Shown: positions 1 through 8,242, numbered from the stretch's first letter. The stretch is DNA of 64,000 nt from Nocardia sp. NBC_00565 (GCF_036345915.1 NZ_CP107785.1:1488001-1552000); one strand, 5' to 3'. The notes: generated by a model from the letters alone, not told the origin. Made by a program: numbers and translations.

Positions 1-55
1 AGAACGCGCCCGCGTACAGCAGGGTGAGCCGCAGCCGAATGGTGCGTCCCCTCAT
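1..55 (-). CDS. sensor histidine kinase, N-terminus only (cut by window edge)
   Basis: Only the first 18 codons are inside the window. The ATG overlaps the stop of the upstream response regulator as ATGA (bases 52-55), the usual coupling of a response regulator with its kinase. The visible residues are basic then hydrophobic (MRGRTIRLRLTLLYAGAF), as expected for a cytoplasmic tip running into a first membrane helix. The kinase identity is inferred from position and this start, because no catalytic domain is visible. Confidence 0.7.
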   Translation of the reverse strand, partial: MRGRTIRLRLTLLYAGAF

Positions 56-708
56 CGGATGCGGTACCCCACGCCCGCCTCGGTCTCGATCACCGGCGGA
101 TCGCCCAACTTTCGGCGCACCATCATGATCGTGTACCGCACCACCCCCGTGAACGGATCGATGTTCTCGTCCCATGCCTTCTCCAATAACTGCTCCGCCG
201 ACACCACCCCGCCATCGGCCAGCAACAACTCGGCGAGCACCGCGAACTCCTTGCGCGACAACGAGACCGGCTCGCCGTCGCGGGTGACCGCCAGCCGATG
301 CGGATCGAGCCGAATGCCCGCCCGCTCGAGCACCAGCGGTGTCGCGGGCCGCGCCCGCCGCCCCAGCGCTTGGATCCGGGCCACCAACTCCGCGAACGCG
401 AACGGTTTGGTCAGATAGTCGTCGGCGCCGAGGCCGAGCCCGGCGACCCGCTCGGCCACCGCCGCGGCGGCCGTCAGCATCAATATCCTTGCGTCGCTAC
501 CTGCCTCGGTCAGCGAGGTGCAGACGGTATCGCCGGAGACCGTCGGTAAATCGCGATCGAGCACGATGACGTCATAATCGTGCACCGCGCCCCGCTCCAG
601 TGCGTCCGCGCCGTCGTACACCACATCGACCGCCATCGCATGCCGCCGCAGCCCATCGGCTATCGCGTCGGCCAGCAACCGTTCGTCTTCGACCACCAGT
701 ACCCGCAC
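52..708 (-). CDS. OmpR-family response regulator
   Basis: This 218-residue protein is a cytoplasmic DNA-binding response regulator. The N-terminal receiver domain (about residues 1-115) shows the acidic pair near VVEDE, the phospho-acceptor Asp51 in VIVLDRDLP, Thr in MLTAA and the conserved Lys in LTKPF. The C-terminal winged helix (about 125-218) contains LSRKEFAVLAELL and ends VGYRIR, typical of the OmpR/PhoB class. It is followed by a sensor kinase start in ATGA overlap, so the two form a two-component operon reading off the left edge. The signal sensed is unknown. The neighbouring CqsA-like gene starts about 150 bases upstream on the opposite strand, so the two may share a control region. 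Confidence 0.93.
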   Translation of the reverse strand: MRVLVVEDERLLADAIADGLRRHAMAVDVVYDGADALERGAVHDYDVIVLDRDLPTVSGDTVCTSLTEAGSDARILMLTAAAAVAERVAGLGLGADDYLTKPFAFAELVARIQALGRRARPATPLVLERAGIRLDPHRLAVTRDGEPVSLSRKEFAVLAELLLADGGVVSAEQLLEKAWDENIDPFTGVVRYTIMMVRRKLGDPPVIETEAGVGYRIR

Positions 709-860
709 CCGACCATCGTGCCTGTTGATGCTGTTAGGGCGGTGTTAGTGCGCACGGATACCGGTCAAGTTGGCGATTTCGGCGCAGGGCGTCGACAGGG
801 AGTGATTCAATCTGCTCGGTGTGCGCTCTGAAGTAGCTGATTGCAGTGAAAGGAGTTCAG

Positions 861-2111
861 ATGACCTTGTCGGTCGCCGACCGCATATTCCGTCGCGTGA
901 GCCGATTCCATACGGAACGGATTGCGACCGCATGGGGCGGGCGGCACATCTTGCACGGCCGAAAGCCGACGCCGGGTGAGGTGGTGCTGACCAGTAATGA
1001 CTATCTGGCGTTGGCGCGTGAACCGCGCATCGTCGCAGCCATGTGCGCATCGCTGCAGGACACCGGGGGTGCGGCGGCACCGTCGGGGGTCTTCCTGCAC
1101 GGTGTCGACCATCCGCAGATCATGTTGGAAAAGGCGCTGGCCGAACATATGCGGGCGGCGGGCGGAATTCTGTGCCAATCCGGCTGGGATGCCAATGTCG
1201 GGTTGATGCAGTCGATCGCCGACGCGCAGAGCCCGGTGTATGTCGATCACATCGCTCACATGTCGCTGTGGCACGGTGCGAAAACGGCTGGTGCGCCGGT
1301 GTATCCGTTCCGGCACAATTTTCCGGGCCACCTGCGCGACGAGGTCCGCAAACACGGGCCGGGCATCGTCGTGGTCGACGCGGTCTACAGCACCAACGGC
1401 AGTCGCTGTCCGCTGACCCAGATCTGTGATGTCGCCGAGGAGACCGGCAGCGTGCTGGTGGTCGACGAATCGCATTCGCTGGGCACCGATGGGCCACAAG
1501 GCGCGGGCATGGTGGTGGCGCTGGGCCTCGCGGAGCGGGTACCGTTCCGAATCGCCAGCCTCGCTACGGCTTTCGCGGGGCGCGCCGGATTCATCGCCAC
1601 CAACAATATCGATTTCGTCGACTACTTCAAGATGGAGTCCGATCCCGCGGTCTTCTCCGCGACGCTGCTGCCGCACGATATCGCGGGCCTGGCCGCGACG
1701 CTCGACGTGATCCGCGCCGACGACTGGCGGCGGGTCCGCCTGCGCGAGGTCGCCGCGGTCGTGCGCCGTGCCCTGATGGCGCTGGAATTCGATCTGGAGG
1801 GTTCGGCGAGCCATATCGTCGCGCTGCAGACCGGACCCGATCAGCGCACCATCGCGATCCGCGACTTCCTGGAGGCCCGAGGCGTTTTCGGTTCGGTCTT
1901 CTGCTGGCCCGCCACCGCCCGCGACCGCGCTCTGATCCGCTTCTCCATGCATGCCGGACTCACCGATACACAGCTCGACCGACTCATCCAGTCCTGCACC
2001 GAGGTTCGCAATACATTCGGGGGCATGGCGCCGTCGCATCCCGAAAAGCCGAGGCCCACACCGGCTCCGGCGCAACCGCCGCTGGTACCGACCGGAGATC
2101 CGAGTCGGTGA
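861..2111 (+). CDS. CqsA-like alpha-oxoamine synthase family protein, PLP lysine replaced by Thr
   Basis: This 416-residue protein resembles CqsA/LqsA, the PLP-dependent fold-type-I enzymes that make alpha-hydroxyketone autoinducers, over its whole length. Similar blocks include LTSNDYLALA (43-52), SQSGW-type CQSGWDANVGLMQ (105-117), HMSLWHGA, HGPGIVVVDAVYST, VDESHSLGT (201-209) and GVFGSVFCWPAT near the C-terminus. The Asp and His of DESH that hold PLP are kept. The position of the catalytic lysine (SLAK in CqsA) reads SLAT, with Thr236 encoded by acg at 1566-1568, one base from aag. Unless the base is an error, aldimine formation by this Lys is impossible. The start is the ATG at 861, preceded by AAAGGAG; a GTG 15 bases upstream lies before that ribosome site. 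It lies between a two-component operon (divergent) and a sensor kinase (convergent). The C-terminal 25 residues are Pro-rich. Confidence 0.85.
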   Translation: MTLSVADRIFRRVSRFHTERIATAWGGRHILHGRKPTPGEVVLTSNDYLALAREPRIVAAMCASLQDTGGAAAPSGVFLHGVDHPQIMLEKALAEHMRAAGGILCQSGWDANVGLMQSIADAQSPVYVDHIAHMSLWHGAKTAGAPVYPFRHNFPGHLRDEVRKHGPGIVVVDAVYSTNGSRCPLTQICDVAEETGSVLVVDESHSLGTDGPQGAGMVVALGLAERVPFRIASLATAFAGRAGFIATNNIDFVDYFKMESDPAVFSATLLPHDIAGLAATLDVIRADDWRRVRLREVAAVVRRALMALEFDLEGSASHIVALQTGPDQRTIAIRDFLEARGVFGSVFCWPATARDRALIRFSMHAGLTDTQLDRLIQSCTEVRNTFGGMAPSHPEKPRPTPAPAQPPLVPTGDPSR

Positions 2112-2118
2112 ACCGATC

Positions 2119-2140
2119 AGCGAGGTTCGACCTCGGCGCT
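2119..2140. terminator. stem-loop between convergent genes
   Basis: The arms CGAGGT (2121-2126) and ACCTCG (2130-2135) enclose a TCG loop, with AGC and GCT able to extend the stem across a small bulge. It sits between the stop of the CqsA-like gene and the stop of the convergent kinase, so it could serve both. No T-tract follows, which is common in actinomycetes. Confidence 0.5.
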
Positions 2141-2152
2141 GCCCAAGTGCGG

Positions 2153-3697
2153 TCAGGCTGGAACAACCTGGGCCGATGACGTATCGGCACGCGGCAGGAT
2201 CACCGTGAACGTCGCGCCGTCGCCCGGTTCGCTGTGCACGCTGACGCGGCCGCCGTGTGCCGCGACGAGAGCCTGAACGATGGATAGGCCCAAGCCGGTT
2301 CCGCCGCTGGTGCGGGTGCGGGAGTTGTCGGTGCGGTAGAAGCGTTCGAATACGCGGGCGGCGGCCTCCGGGGTCAGCCCGGGCCCGGTGTCGATCACGT
2401 CGATGCGCACCTCGTCCCGAGCCGGGGTGAGCCGCACGGTGATCGCGGCGGTGGCCGGGGTGTGGGTGAGGGCGTTGCCCAGCAGATTGGTCAGGATCTG
2501 GCGCAACCGTGCCTCGTCGCCGGTCACGTCCATGGTGCCGACGCCGGGGCGGACCTCCAGGGTGATCGGCCGCTGCGGCTCGGTTTTCTGCTGTGCCGCC
2601 AAGGCCTGCGCGTTGTGCACGGCGTCGCCCGCCAGCGTGAGCAGATCCACGGGGCTGCGGTCGAGCGGGCGTTTGGCGTCCAGCCGCGCGAGCATCAGCA
2701 GGTCCTCGACCAGCAGGCCCATCCGCTCGGCCTCGTCCTCGATCCGCCCGACCACCATGCGCGCGTCCGTGCTCGCACCCTGCCGGTAGAGTTCGGCGAA
2801 TCCGCGAATCGTGGTGAGCGGCGTGCGCAATTCGTGGCTGGCGTCGGCGACGAACTGGCGCATCCGGCGCTCCGAACGGCGGGCGTCCTCCTCCGATGCC
2901 TCGGTCGCGGCCACGCCGTGCTGGATCTGGGCGAGCATCGCGTTCAACGAACGCGCGAGCCGGTCGACCTCGGTGTCGACATCGCGCACGGGCACCCGCC
3001 GGTGCAGGTCGCCGCCCGCGATCGCCGCCGCGGTCTCCTCGACCGTGCGCAGCGGGCGCAGACTGCGCCGGACGACGAAGTAGCCGACCACACCGAGGGC
3101 GAGCAGTGCCGCCGCTCCGATGCCGAGTTCGAAGTAGATCAGCCGCGAGACCGTCTCCTGGTTGTCGGTGAGCGGCACCGCGATCGTCGTCGAGCCGTAC
3201 TGGTTGCTGGTGGTCAAGGTGCGCCACAGCACCTCGGATTCGTTGGTCGAGCCGACCGTCGTGGGGACTGCGGTCGCGTGCGCCGGCAGATCCGGTGTCG
3301 CGCCGGTCCCCGCGACCGTGCCGGGTGCACCCGAATAGAGCTCTCCCGTAGGGCCCTTGCGCAACTCGAAGAAGCGCCGGGGTTGATCGGTGAACGCCCG
3401 GGGCACGGACGACGCGTCCGGCATATCGGCCGGAATCCACAGCGCCGCACCATCGTTCGTGACGATCTGCTTCATCTCGCGCGGCTGCGCCCAAGACCGG
3501 GCCGCATCGTAGAGCTGCTCGTCGGTCCGCGCGGTCAGCGATCGACTCAACGCGGAGGTCACCGCGAAGCCCGTGGCGAGCAGCACCATGGCGGCCAGAA
3601 AGACCAGGGTGACAACGAGCCCCACCCGCAACGGGATGGCCGACACCCGCCGCGCCAGTGTCTTGCGCAGCCTCCTGCCCGGCTCTGCTCTGCTCAT
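2153..3697 (-). CDS. membrane sensor histidine kinase
   Basis: This 514-residue protein has a first membrane helix at about 24-48, an extracytoplasmic sensor region of roughly 140 residues, and a second helix at about 187-209. These are followed by a HAMP linker (to about 262), a HisKA domain with the phospho-accepting His288 in DASHELRTPL, and a HATPase domain with N-box LLGNALTH and glycine-rich DTGPGLTP and GGTGLGLSIV boxes. It autophosphorylates and passes phosphate to a response regulator. No response regulator adjoins it on its own strand; the nearest is the OmpR-type regulator at 52-708, which already has its own kinase. It converges on the CqsA-like gene with 41 bases between stops. 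The ligand is unknown. Confidence 0.93.
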   Translation of the reverse strand: MSRAEPGRRLRKTLARRVSAIPLRVGLVVTLVFLAAMVLLATGFAVTSALSRSLTARTDEQLYDAARSWAQPREMKQIVTNDGAALWIPADMPDASSVPRAFTDQPRRFFELRKGPTGELYSGAPGTVAGTGATPDLPAHATAVPTTVGSTNESEVLWRTLTTSNQYGSTTIAVPLTDNQETVSRLIYFELGIGAAALLALGVVGYFVVRRSLRPLRTVEETAAAIAGGDLHRRVPVRDVDTEVDRLARSLNAMLAQIQHGVAATEASEEDARRSERRMRQFVADASHELRTPLTTIRGFAELYRQGASTDARMVVGRIEDEAERMGLLVEDLLMLARLDAKRPLDRSPVDLLTLAGDAVHNAQALAAQQKTEPQRPITLEVRPGVGTMDVTGDEARLRQILTNLLGNALTHTPATAAITVRLTPARDEVRIDVIDTGPGLTPEAAARVFERFYRTDNSRTRTSGGTGLGLSIVQALVAAHGGRVSVHSEPGDGATFTVILPRADTSSAQVVPA

Positions 3698-3912
3698 CCC
3701 CTCAGAGTGCCGCTACGACCGCCACCCAACCTCAGACCCAGCTGGGTGTTTCCTGTGAGCCGGGCTGGCTCAACTCATCGCACGCTACGCCGGCGTGCCG
3801 GTTAGAGCACAGATCCGTGGCTGCCGTACCGCACGACATTGCGATCGACCCGGTCCATGGTCGTCAGCATCCCAAAGGGACCCCGGCCGATGGCCGAGGT
3901 CCCGTCACCGGA

Positions 3913-4290
3913 TCACGGTTGCGGCGGCGGGCTGAAGACGCCGAAATCGTTGCCCGAGGTGTCGAGGATGTGGGCGAAGACCAATCCGTCCTTGCCGGTG
4001 ATCGGCGGTACCGACACCTTCCCGCCGAGCCGTTCGGCGGCCGCGACCGTGGCCGCCACGTCTTGGACGAGCACGAAGAAGGTGGCGTGGTTCGCGGCGG
4101 CATCCGGCGTATGCGAGATGCCGCCACTGGGGGCCTCGCTCTCGGGGTAGCTGACCAGGTCGTAGCCGTCGGCGTTCGGGTCGCCCGCGAAGGTCCAGCC
4201 GAACAGGTCGCCGTAGAACTTCTCGGCCTGCTCGGGCTTATCGCTGCCGACCTGGAACCAGGCCACCGTATTGAAAGGGGGAGTGCTCAC
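3913..4290 (-). CDS. VOC (glyoxalase/dioxygenase-like) family protein
   Basis: This 125-residue cytoplasmic protein is a single VOC unit pair. NTVAWFQVGSDKPEQAEKFY and LFGWTF open the first beta-alpha-beta module, and GKVSVPPITGKDGLVFAHI with DTSGNDFGVFSP closes the second. This pattern matches the CFP-30/PhnB-like group, which often has no known substrate. The start is GTG at 4290, preceded by GAGGAG. It lies 95 bases downstream of a WYL regulator on the same strand, so it is a plausible target or partner of that regulator. The function is not known. Confidence 0.85.
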   Translation of the reverse strand: MSTPPFNTVAWFQVGSDKPEQAEKFYGDLFGWTFAGDPNADGYDLVSYPESEAPSGGISHTPDAAANHATFFVLVQDVAATVAAAERLGGKVSVPPITGKDGLVFAHILDTSGNDFGVFSPPPQP

Positions 4291-4385
4291 GTGTCGTCTC
4301 CTCGGAATCGGGTGTCGATGCCTTGCCCGACAACGATCACCCGGCGCGGCGACAACACCCTGTCGGTGTTTCCGCGCGGCCGTTC

Positions 4386-5087
4386 TCACAGTGCGACACT
4401 TCTCAGCTTGAAATCGGGGATATCCGACGCGGTACCGGCCAGCGGTCGCGGCGGCACCGGCAGATCGGTCATCGTCACCGCACGGATGCGATCCAGCCGG
4501 AAGCAGCGGGACTCCTCGCGCAGACGGCACCAGGCGATGAGATACCAGCCGGGGGAGCCGCTGAGAAACGCAATCGGTTCGACGTCGCGTTCGCTGTGCG
4601 TACCGAAGCGATCCGAGTAGCTGATCCGCAGCACCCGCCCGGCTTCGATCGACTGCCCGATGACTGCGGGAATCGCTGGGGTAGGTGGCGCATCGGCCGG
4701 GTCCACCAGCCGAATCCGCGCCGCGAGGTCACGAGCGGCGGCGGCGTTGCGTTCCGACATCACCCCCAGAATCTTGCGCAGGGCGCTGTGCCCGGCCTGG
4801 TCGAATGGCGTCGTCTCGCTGCGCGCCAAGGCGACCGCGAGCGCGACGGCCTCCGCCGGGGTGAAGTTCAGCGGCGGCAGCGACATGCTCTTCTCCAGCG
4901 CGTAGCCACCACGTCGGCCGACATCGGCATAGATCGGAATGCTCGCCTGCTGCAGTGCCGCGATATCGCGTTCGATCGTCCGAACGCTCACCTCATAGCG
5001 TGCCGCCAACTCGCGTGCGGTGCGCAGCCGCGGCGCAATGGCCCGTAACTCTTCGACGATCGCATAGAGCCGATCCGTGCGGTTCAC
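4386..5087 (-). CDS. WYL-domain transcriptional regulator (YafY/DeoR type)
   Basis: This 233-residue regulator has an N-terminal winged HTH (residues 1-60; LRTARELAARYEVSVRTIERDIAAL) and a WYL ligand-sensing domain (about 135-225; ISYSDRFG, PIAFLSGSPGWYLIAWCRLR, FRLDRI). Length and architecture match the YafY family, whose members commonly control neighbouring glyoxalase-like genes. GTG at 5087 was chosen because the conserved NRTDRLYAIVEEL block begins immediately after it. The VOC gene at 3913-4290 follows on the same strand. Confidence 0.9.
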   Translation of the reverse strand: MNRTDRLYAIVEELRAIAPRLRTARELAARYEVSVRTIERDIAALQQASIPIYADVGRRGGYALEKSMSLPPLNFTPAEAVALAVALARSETTPFDQAGHSALRKILGVMSERNAAAARDLAARIRLVDPADAPPTPAIPAVIGQSIEAGRVLRISYSDRFGTHSERDVEPIAFLSGSPGWYLIAWCRLREESRCFRLDRIRAVTMTDLPVPPRPLAGTASDIPDFKLRSVAL

Positions 5088-5115
5088 GGCGTCACCGTAA
5101 CGCCGACCACCGACA

Positions 5116-5301
5116 TCAAATGTCCGGCTTCTCGACGAAGTCGCCCTGTCTGGTCGAACCGAGCCACAGCTGGTGGATCCGGTCCTGGCTGGCATGCTGG
5201 GCCAGGTTCTCGGAGCGGATCCCGTAATGCCCGAGCCATATTCGTCGCGGTACACGATCCCGACGAGCCGGTGGCGCTGCGCGGTTCGCGGGCGGCGGCA
5301 T
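5116..5301 (-). pseudogene. possible gene remnant upstream of the WYL regulator
   Basis: A 61-codon open frame ends in a protein-like stretch (RRIWLGHYGIRSENLAQ followed by QLWLGSTRQGD). The amino-acid balance is unlike an antisense shadow, but the first 20 residues look like random GC-rich translation. I do not recognise the family. It could be the 3' end of a lost gene or a small real gene. Confidence 0.22.
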
Positions 5302-5360
5302 CTGCGCTCGAGGCGGGACGTTGGTGGGCTATTGGTCGCTTATTAGGGCTCGGCCCGACT

Positions 5361-5392
5361 CTTTGTGCGACCCCGTCACAACCAGCACAAAG
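5361..5392 (+). promoter_or_regulatory. 5' leader hairpin overlapping the ribosome site of the CAP gene
   Basis: The perfect 8-bp arms CTTTGTGC (5361-5368) and GCACAAAG (5385-5392) enclose a 16-base loop. The right arm covers the first part of the AAAGGGA ribosome-binding site of the CAP gene starting at 5400. If transcribed, the hairpin would partly hide the ribosome site. The transcription start is unknown. Confidence 0.45.
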
Positions 5393-5399
5393 GGATCCG

Positions 5400-6380
5400 A
5401 TGAAATTCAAGACCACTGCCGCCGCCCTGGCCGTTTTCGCGGGCGCGGGCCTGTTCGCACTGCCCGCCGCCGCGGCCGCGCCGCTGACCAACTGCGATGT
5501 CGATAGCGCCGCACTGGCCCTGCGCGGCGAGGAGAGTGTCGTCTTCGACCAGATCAACAAGATGCGCGCCGAGGCGGGCTTGAAGCCGGTCACCCATACC
5601 GATGTGCTGGCCCGTCCGGCCGAATGGGCGAGCAACGACAGCGCCGAGCGCGGCTCCTCACCGGCCGACCATGTCGACACCCTGGGCCGCGACATCAAGA
5701 CCCGCTTCGCACAGTGCGGTGTCCCCACCAACGCGCCCAAGATCGCCGAGATCAACTTCTACGGCACCAATGTCGAACCGGCCGACGCCATGCGCTTCTG
5801 GTCGAACTCGCCCGGCCACCGCGCGATCATCCTCGACAGCCAACTCGACAATATCGGCGTCGCGGTGATCTACCAGGGCGACCGCCGCCACTGGACCGTG
5901 ACCTTCGCCAACAGTGGCGCCACCGCGCAGCCCGTCACCGTCACCCGCGAAAACCTCACCGGCGCACAGCATCAGACCGAATTCGACAACCTGGTCGCCC
6001 AGGGCTACCGCATCACCGACATCCGCGTCACCGGCGGCAACGACCCCCGCTACTCCAGCACCTGGTTCCGCAACGACGGCCGCGCCTGGCAGGCCCGCCA
6101 CGGCCTCGACTCCGGCGCGTACCAGGCGGAATTCGATAAACTGCTCGGCCAGGGCTACCGCCTGACCCTGGTCCGCGGCTACGAGGTGAACGGCTCCTCG
6201 CGCTTTGTCGGCATCTGGGAGAAGAACGACGGTCGTGCCTGGCAGGCCCGCCACGACATCTCGGTCGACACCTTCAACACCACCGCCGCCCAACTCTCCG
6301 CCCAGGGCTACAAGCTCGTCCACGAACACCGCTACACGGTCAAGGGCCAGACCTACGTCGCGGCCATCTGGAACAAGTAG
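5400..6380 (+). CDS. secreted CAP-domain protein with C-terminal tandem repeats
   Basis: This 326-residue protein has a clear Sec signal peptide (MKFKTTAAALAVFAGAGLFA, cleavage likely after AAA near residue 28). A CAP/SCP domain follows (about 40-170), showing INKMRAEAGLKPV, FWSNSPGHRAII and NIGVAVIY. The C-terminal half carries roughly three copies of a 40-45 residue unit around QGYR and YNDGRAWQARH-like strings, resembling bacterial tandem repeat domain 1 (BTRD1). It is exported and could act at the cell surface; no enzymatic activity is assigned. The start is the ATG after AAAGGGA. A strong terminator follows at 6392-6425. Confidence 0.85.
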   Translation: MKFKTTAAALAVFAGAGLFALPAAAAAPLTNCDVDSAALALRGEESVVFDQINKMRAEAGLKPVTHTDVLARPAEWASNDSAERGSSPADHVDTLGRDIKTRFAQCGVPTNAPKIAEINFYGTNVEPADAMRFWSNSPGHRAIILDSQLDNIGVAVIYQGDRRHWTVTFANSGATAQPVTVTRENLTGAQHQTEFDNLVAQGYRITDIRVTGGNDPRYSSTWFRNDGRAWQARHGLDSGAYQAEFDKLLGQGYRLTLVRGYEVNGSSRFVGIWEKNDGRAWQARHDISVDTFNTTAAQLSAQGYKLVHEHRYTVKGQTYVAAIWNK

Positions 6381-6391
6381 CCCGCCACCCC

Positions 6392-6425
6392 CTGCCGCGG
6401 TCTTCCTCCGGGGAGACCGCGGCAG
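6392..6425 (+). terminator. rho-independent-like terminator of the CAP gene
   Basis: The perfect 12-bp arms CTGCCGCGGTCT (6392-6403) and AGACCGCGGCAG (6414-6425) have a 10-base loop, 11 bases after the CAP stop codon. No T-run follows. Confidence 0.8.
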
Positions 6426-6461
6426 CGCCACGTCGTCGTACGCGCCGGGTTCGGATTGGGC

Positions 6462-6600
6462 TGTCGCATATACAGTTACCGCCGCGCAGGTTGCAACCCT
6501 GTGTGACGGAGTCGGTGGGTATGCGACAAAAGCTGTGCCCGCGCTGCTGGGCTCAGGCGCGCTGCATTGGCTGTCGCATATCCTGTGAGCCTGTCGCAGA
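6462..6600. repeat. cluster of TGTCGCATA motifs in an intergenic region
   Basis: TGTCGCATA occurs directly at 6462-6470 and 6572-6580, inverted (TATGCGACA) at 6520-6528, and as the variant TGTCGCAGA at 6592-6600. The first two sit in a longer shared GGCTGTCGCATAT. The cluster fills the gap between the CAP terminator and the stop of the convergent gene at 6647. It may be a regulator-binding or structural site, but no gene starts beside it. Confidence 0.5.
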
Positions 6601-6646
6601 GGTTGCCTTGTACGAGGGTGTCACTGGATATGTGCCAGATGGTCGG

Positions 6647-7255
6647 CTATCGCTGCGGTGAGACCAGCATCGGCTGGCGCAGGTCGAAGTATTCGACCTC
6701 ACCCATGAGGGCGCCTTCCTCATCGAACAGTGAGCGCAGATCGTCGGGGATCTCCAACTTTTCGTGGGCGCGCGCTTCGGCCTCGGAGGTGAAGTACACC
6801 GCCTCGACGTAGCCGTCATTGCCGTAGGTCGCCAAGGTGCCGCCGAGGATCTCCGGGCGCAATTCATGGATGCGATCGCCGCCCTGGCCGAGCAGTTCGC
6901 GCATCCGGCGTTGGTCGCGCGTGTGGCCTTCCATGATCTGGACGAATCCGGCCTCGTCGGAGCCGCCGCCCAGCCACTGCGTCACATCCGGGCAGTTCAT
7001 GAAGGTGACCGGCCCGGTGAAGCACTGTTCGGTCTCGGCCCACCACGCGCCTTGTTCCGGGCGGTCACTATTGCGTCGCGCCGCATCCTCGGATTCGAAT
7101 CGCGCGAGCGCGATGAATGTGCCGTCGTCGCACAGTCCGCTGGTCGTGCCGAGGTAGCCGACGGCTCCCGGCCGCAGCTCCTCGGTCCACCGATCCATAC
7201 ATCGACGTAGCCGGTCGGCGTCGGACACCTTTCCTTGAATGACTTGGATGAACAT
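6647..7255 (-). CDS. antibiotic-biosynthesis-monooxygenase-like double-barrel protein
   Basis: This 202-residue protein is built from two similar halves, each opening with a FIQVIQG or FVQIMEGH strand typical of dimeric alpha-beta barrel (ABM/EthD-like) proteins. The first half (1-100) has VGYLGTTSGLCDDGTFIALARFES; the second (103-190) has TLATYGNDGYVEAVYFTS. Such proteins can be monooxygenases, but no catalytic residue can be assigned. ATG 7255 is preceded by GAGGAGG. It is apparently monocistronic. Confidence 0.75.
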   Translation of the reverse strand: MFIQVIQGKVSDADRLRRCMDRWTEELRPGAVGYLGTTSGLCDDGTFIALARFESEDAARRNSDRPEQGAWWAETEQCFTGPVTFMNCPDVTQWLGGGSDEAGFVQIMEGHTRDQRRMRELLGQGGDRIHELRPEILGGTLATYGNDGYVEAVYFTSEAEARAHEKLEIPDDLRSLFDEEGALMGEVEYFDLRQPMLVSPQR

Positions 7256-7720
7256 CGAGTCCTCCTCGCGCGGAGGGATTACTCCGCTGTGTTGCGGGGC
7301 CGAGGCGTCGTGGTCCACCGAGGGGGTGTAACCGCACGGCCCGCGAACGTGGCCACCGCACAGCTAATCGTTCGCCGCCGCGAAGCTGCGCGCAAGAGCC
7401 GCAGCGTTGCCGGTGACATTTGGACCCCGCCAGCATCAACGGCACAGGCGGACCGCTCGGCACCAGCTGCCCGACAACTCGTCGACCACGGTCGAACATC
7501 GTGCGGCACAACCGATTACGACACGCCAGAAATAACGTGAGAATACGGGCTTGGGGCTGTGCCTCGCCGAATCCGCACGAGCGAGTTGATAGATTCCAAT
7601 GTCGCCACTGGACGCATTGTCGACGACAACGCCTGCCCATTGGTTACGGCCAGACTCCGAGGACGGGCGGGCCACTTATCCCCGGGCGCACCACCGACCA
7701 GCGCACCTGAGTGTTGACTC
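7256..7720. other. intergenic region, no supported gene
   Basis: These 465 bases separate the diverging 5' end of the ABM-like gene from the 3' end of the MerR gene. Open frames here are arginine/proline-rich shadows without a credible ribosome site. No RNA gene or repeat was recognised. Confidence 0.5.
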
Positions 7721-8242
7721 TCAAACGTCGTCTTGGTCGACGTCGGACTCGACGCGGTCTGGGTCGAGCCGGCCGATTATGTCCAGTTCGCCCGCGGCAC
7801 CTTCAACATTCCCGCCGGCGCTCTCGACTGCCCGATCGGCGTTACGACGATCCGAACCCCGTACGGAAGGCCGCTGCAGTCGGTCAGTCAGGAATCCCTG
7901 GAAATGCGGGCACGTCATAATGTCGTCGTGCGGGCATTCGCCCTCGAGCATATCGAGTGCGGCCTGCGCCAGGGCGATACGTGCCAGCAACTTCTCGCGG
8001 TGGCGGGCCAGCACCTCATGGCGGGCCGGTGCGGACCGGGCGGCCAACATCGTCCGGATGTCCGCGAGTCCGAAGCCCGCTTCCTTCGAAATCAGGATCG
8101 CCGCCACCCGGTACAGGTCCGCGTCGGTGTAGCGGCGACGGTCACCCGCGCGGGCCGGTGTCAGCAGTCCTTGCGCCTCCCAATGCCGCAGCACGTGTGT
8201 CGGCAACCCGAACCGAGCGGCCACCTCGCCGATTGACTTCAT
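7721..8242 (-). CDS. MerR-family regulator with C-terminal CPHF motif
   Basis: This 173-residue regulator has the MerR winged HTH at residues 1-70 (KSIGEVAARFGLPTHVLRHWE, RRYTDADLYRV). A coiled dimerisation helix (75-110) and a Cys/His motif ECPHDDIMTCPHF (about 108-120) follow, which may bind a metal or another ligand. The last 50 residues are acidic and low in structure. ATG 8242 lies inside a 22-bp palindrome, so autoregulation is likely. A methyltransferase is divergent with a 19-base gap. Confidence 0.88.
   Translation of the reverse strand: MKSIGEVAARFGLPTHVLRHWEAQGLLTPARAGDRRRYTDADLYRVAAILISKEAGFGLADIRTMLAARSAPARHEVLARHREKLLARIALAQAALDMLEGECPHDDIMTCPHFQGFLTDRLQRPSVRGSDRRNADRAVESAGGNVEGAAGELDIIGRLDPDRVESDVDQDDV

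Noticed and set aside
807..3494. Very long minus-strand open frame (895 codons) spanning the CqsA-like gene and the kinase
   Set aside because: Its translation is Arg/Asp/Gly-rich low-complexity text. It is antisense or out of frame to two convincing genes; long open shadows are normal at this GC content.
2462..3805. Plus-strand 447-codon open frame opposite the histidine kinase
   Set aside because: Antisense shadow of the HAMP/HisKA coding region, with no domain and no ribosome site.
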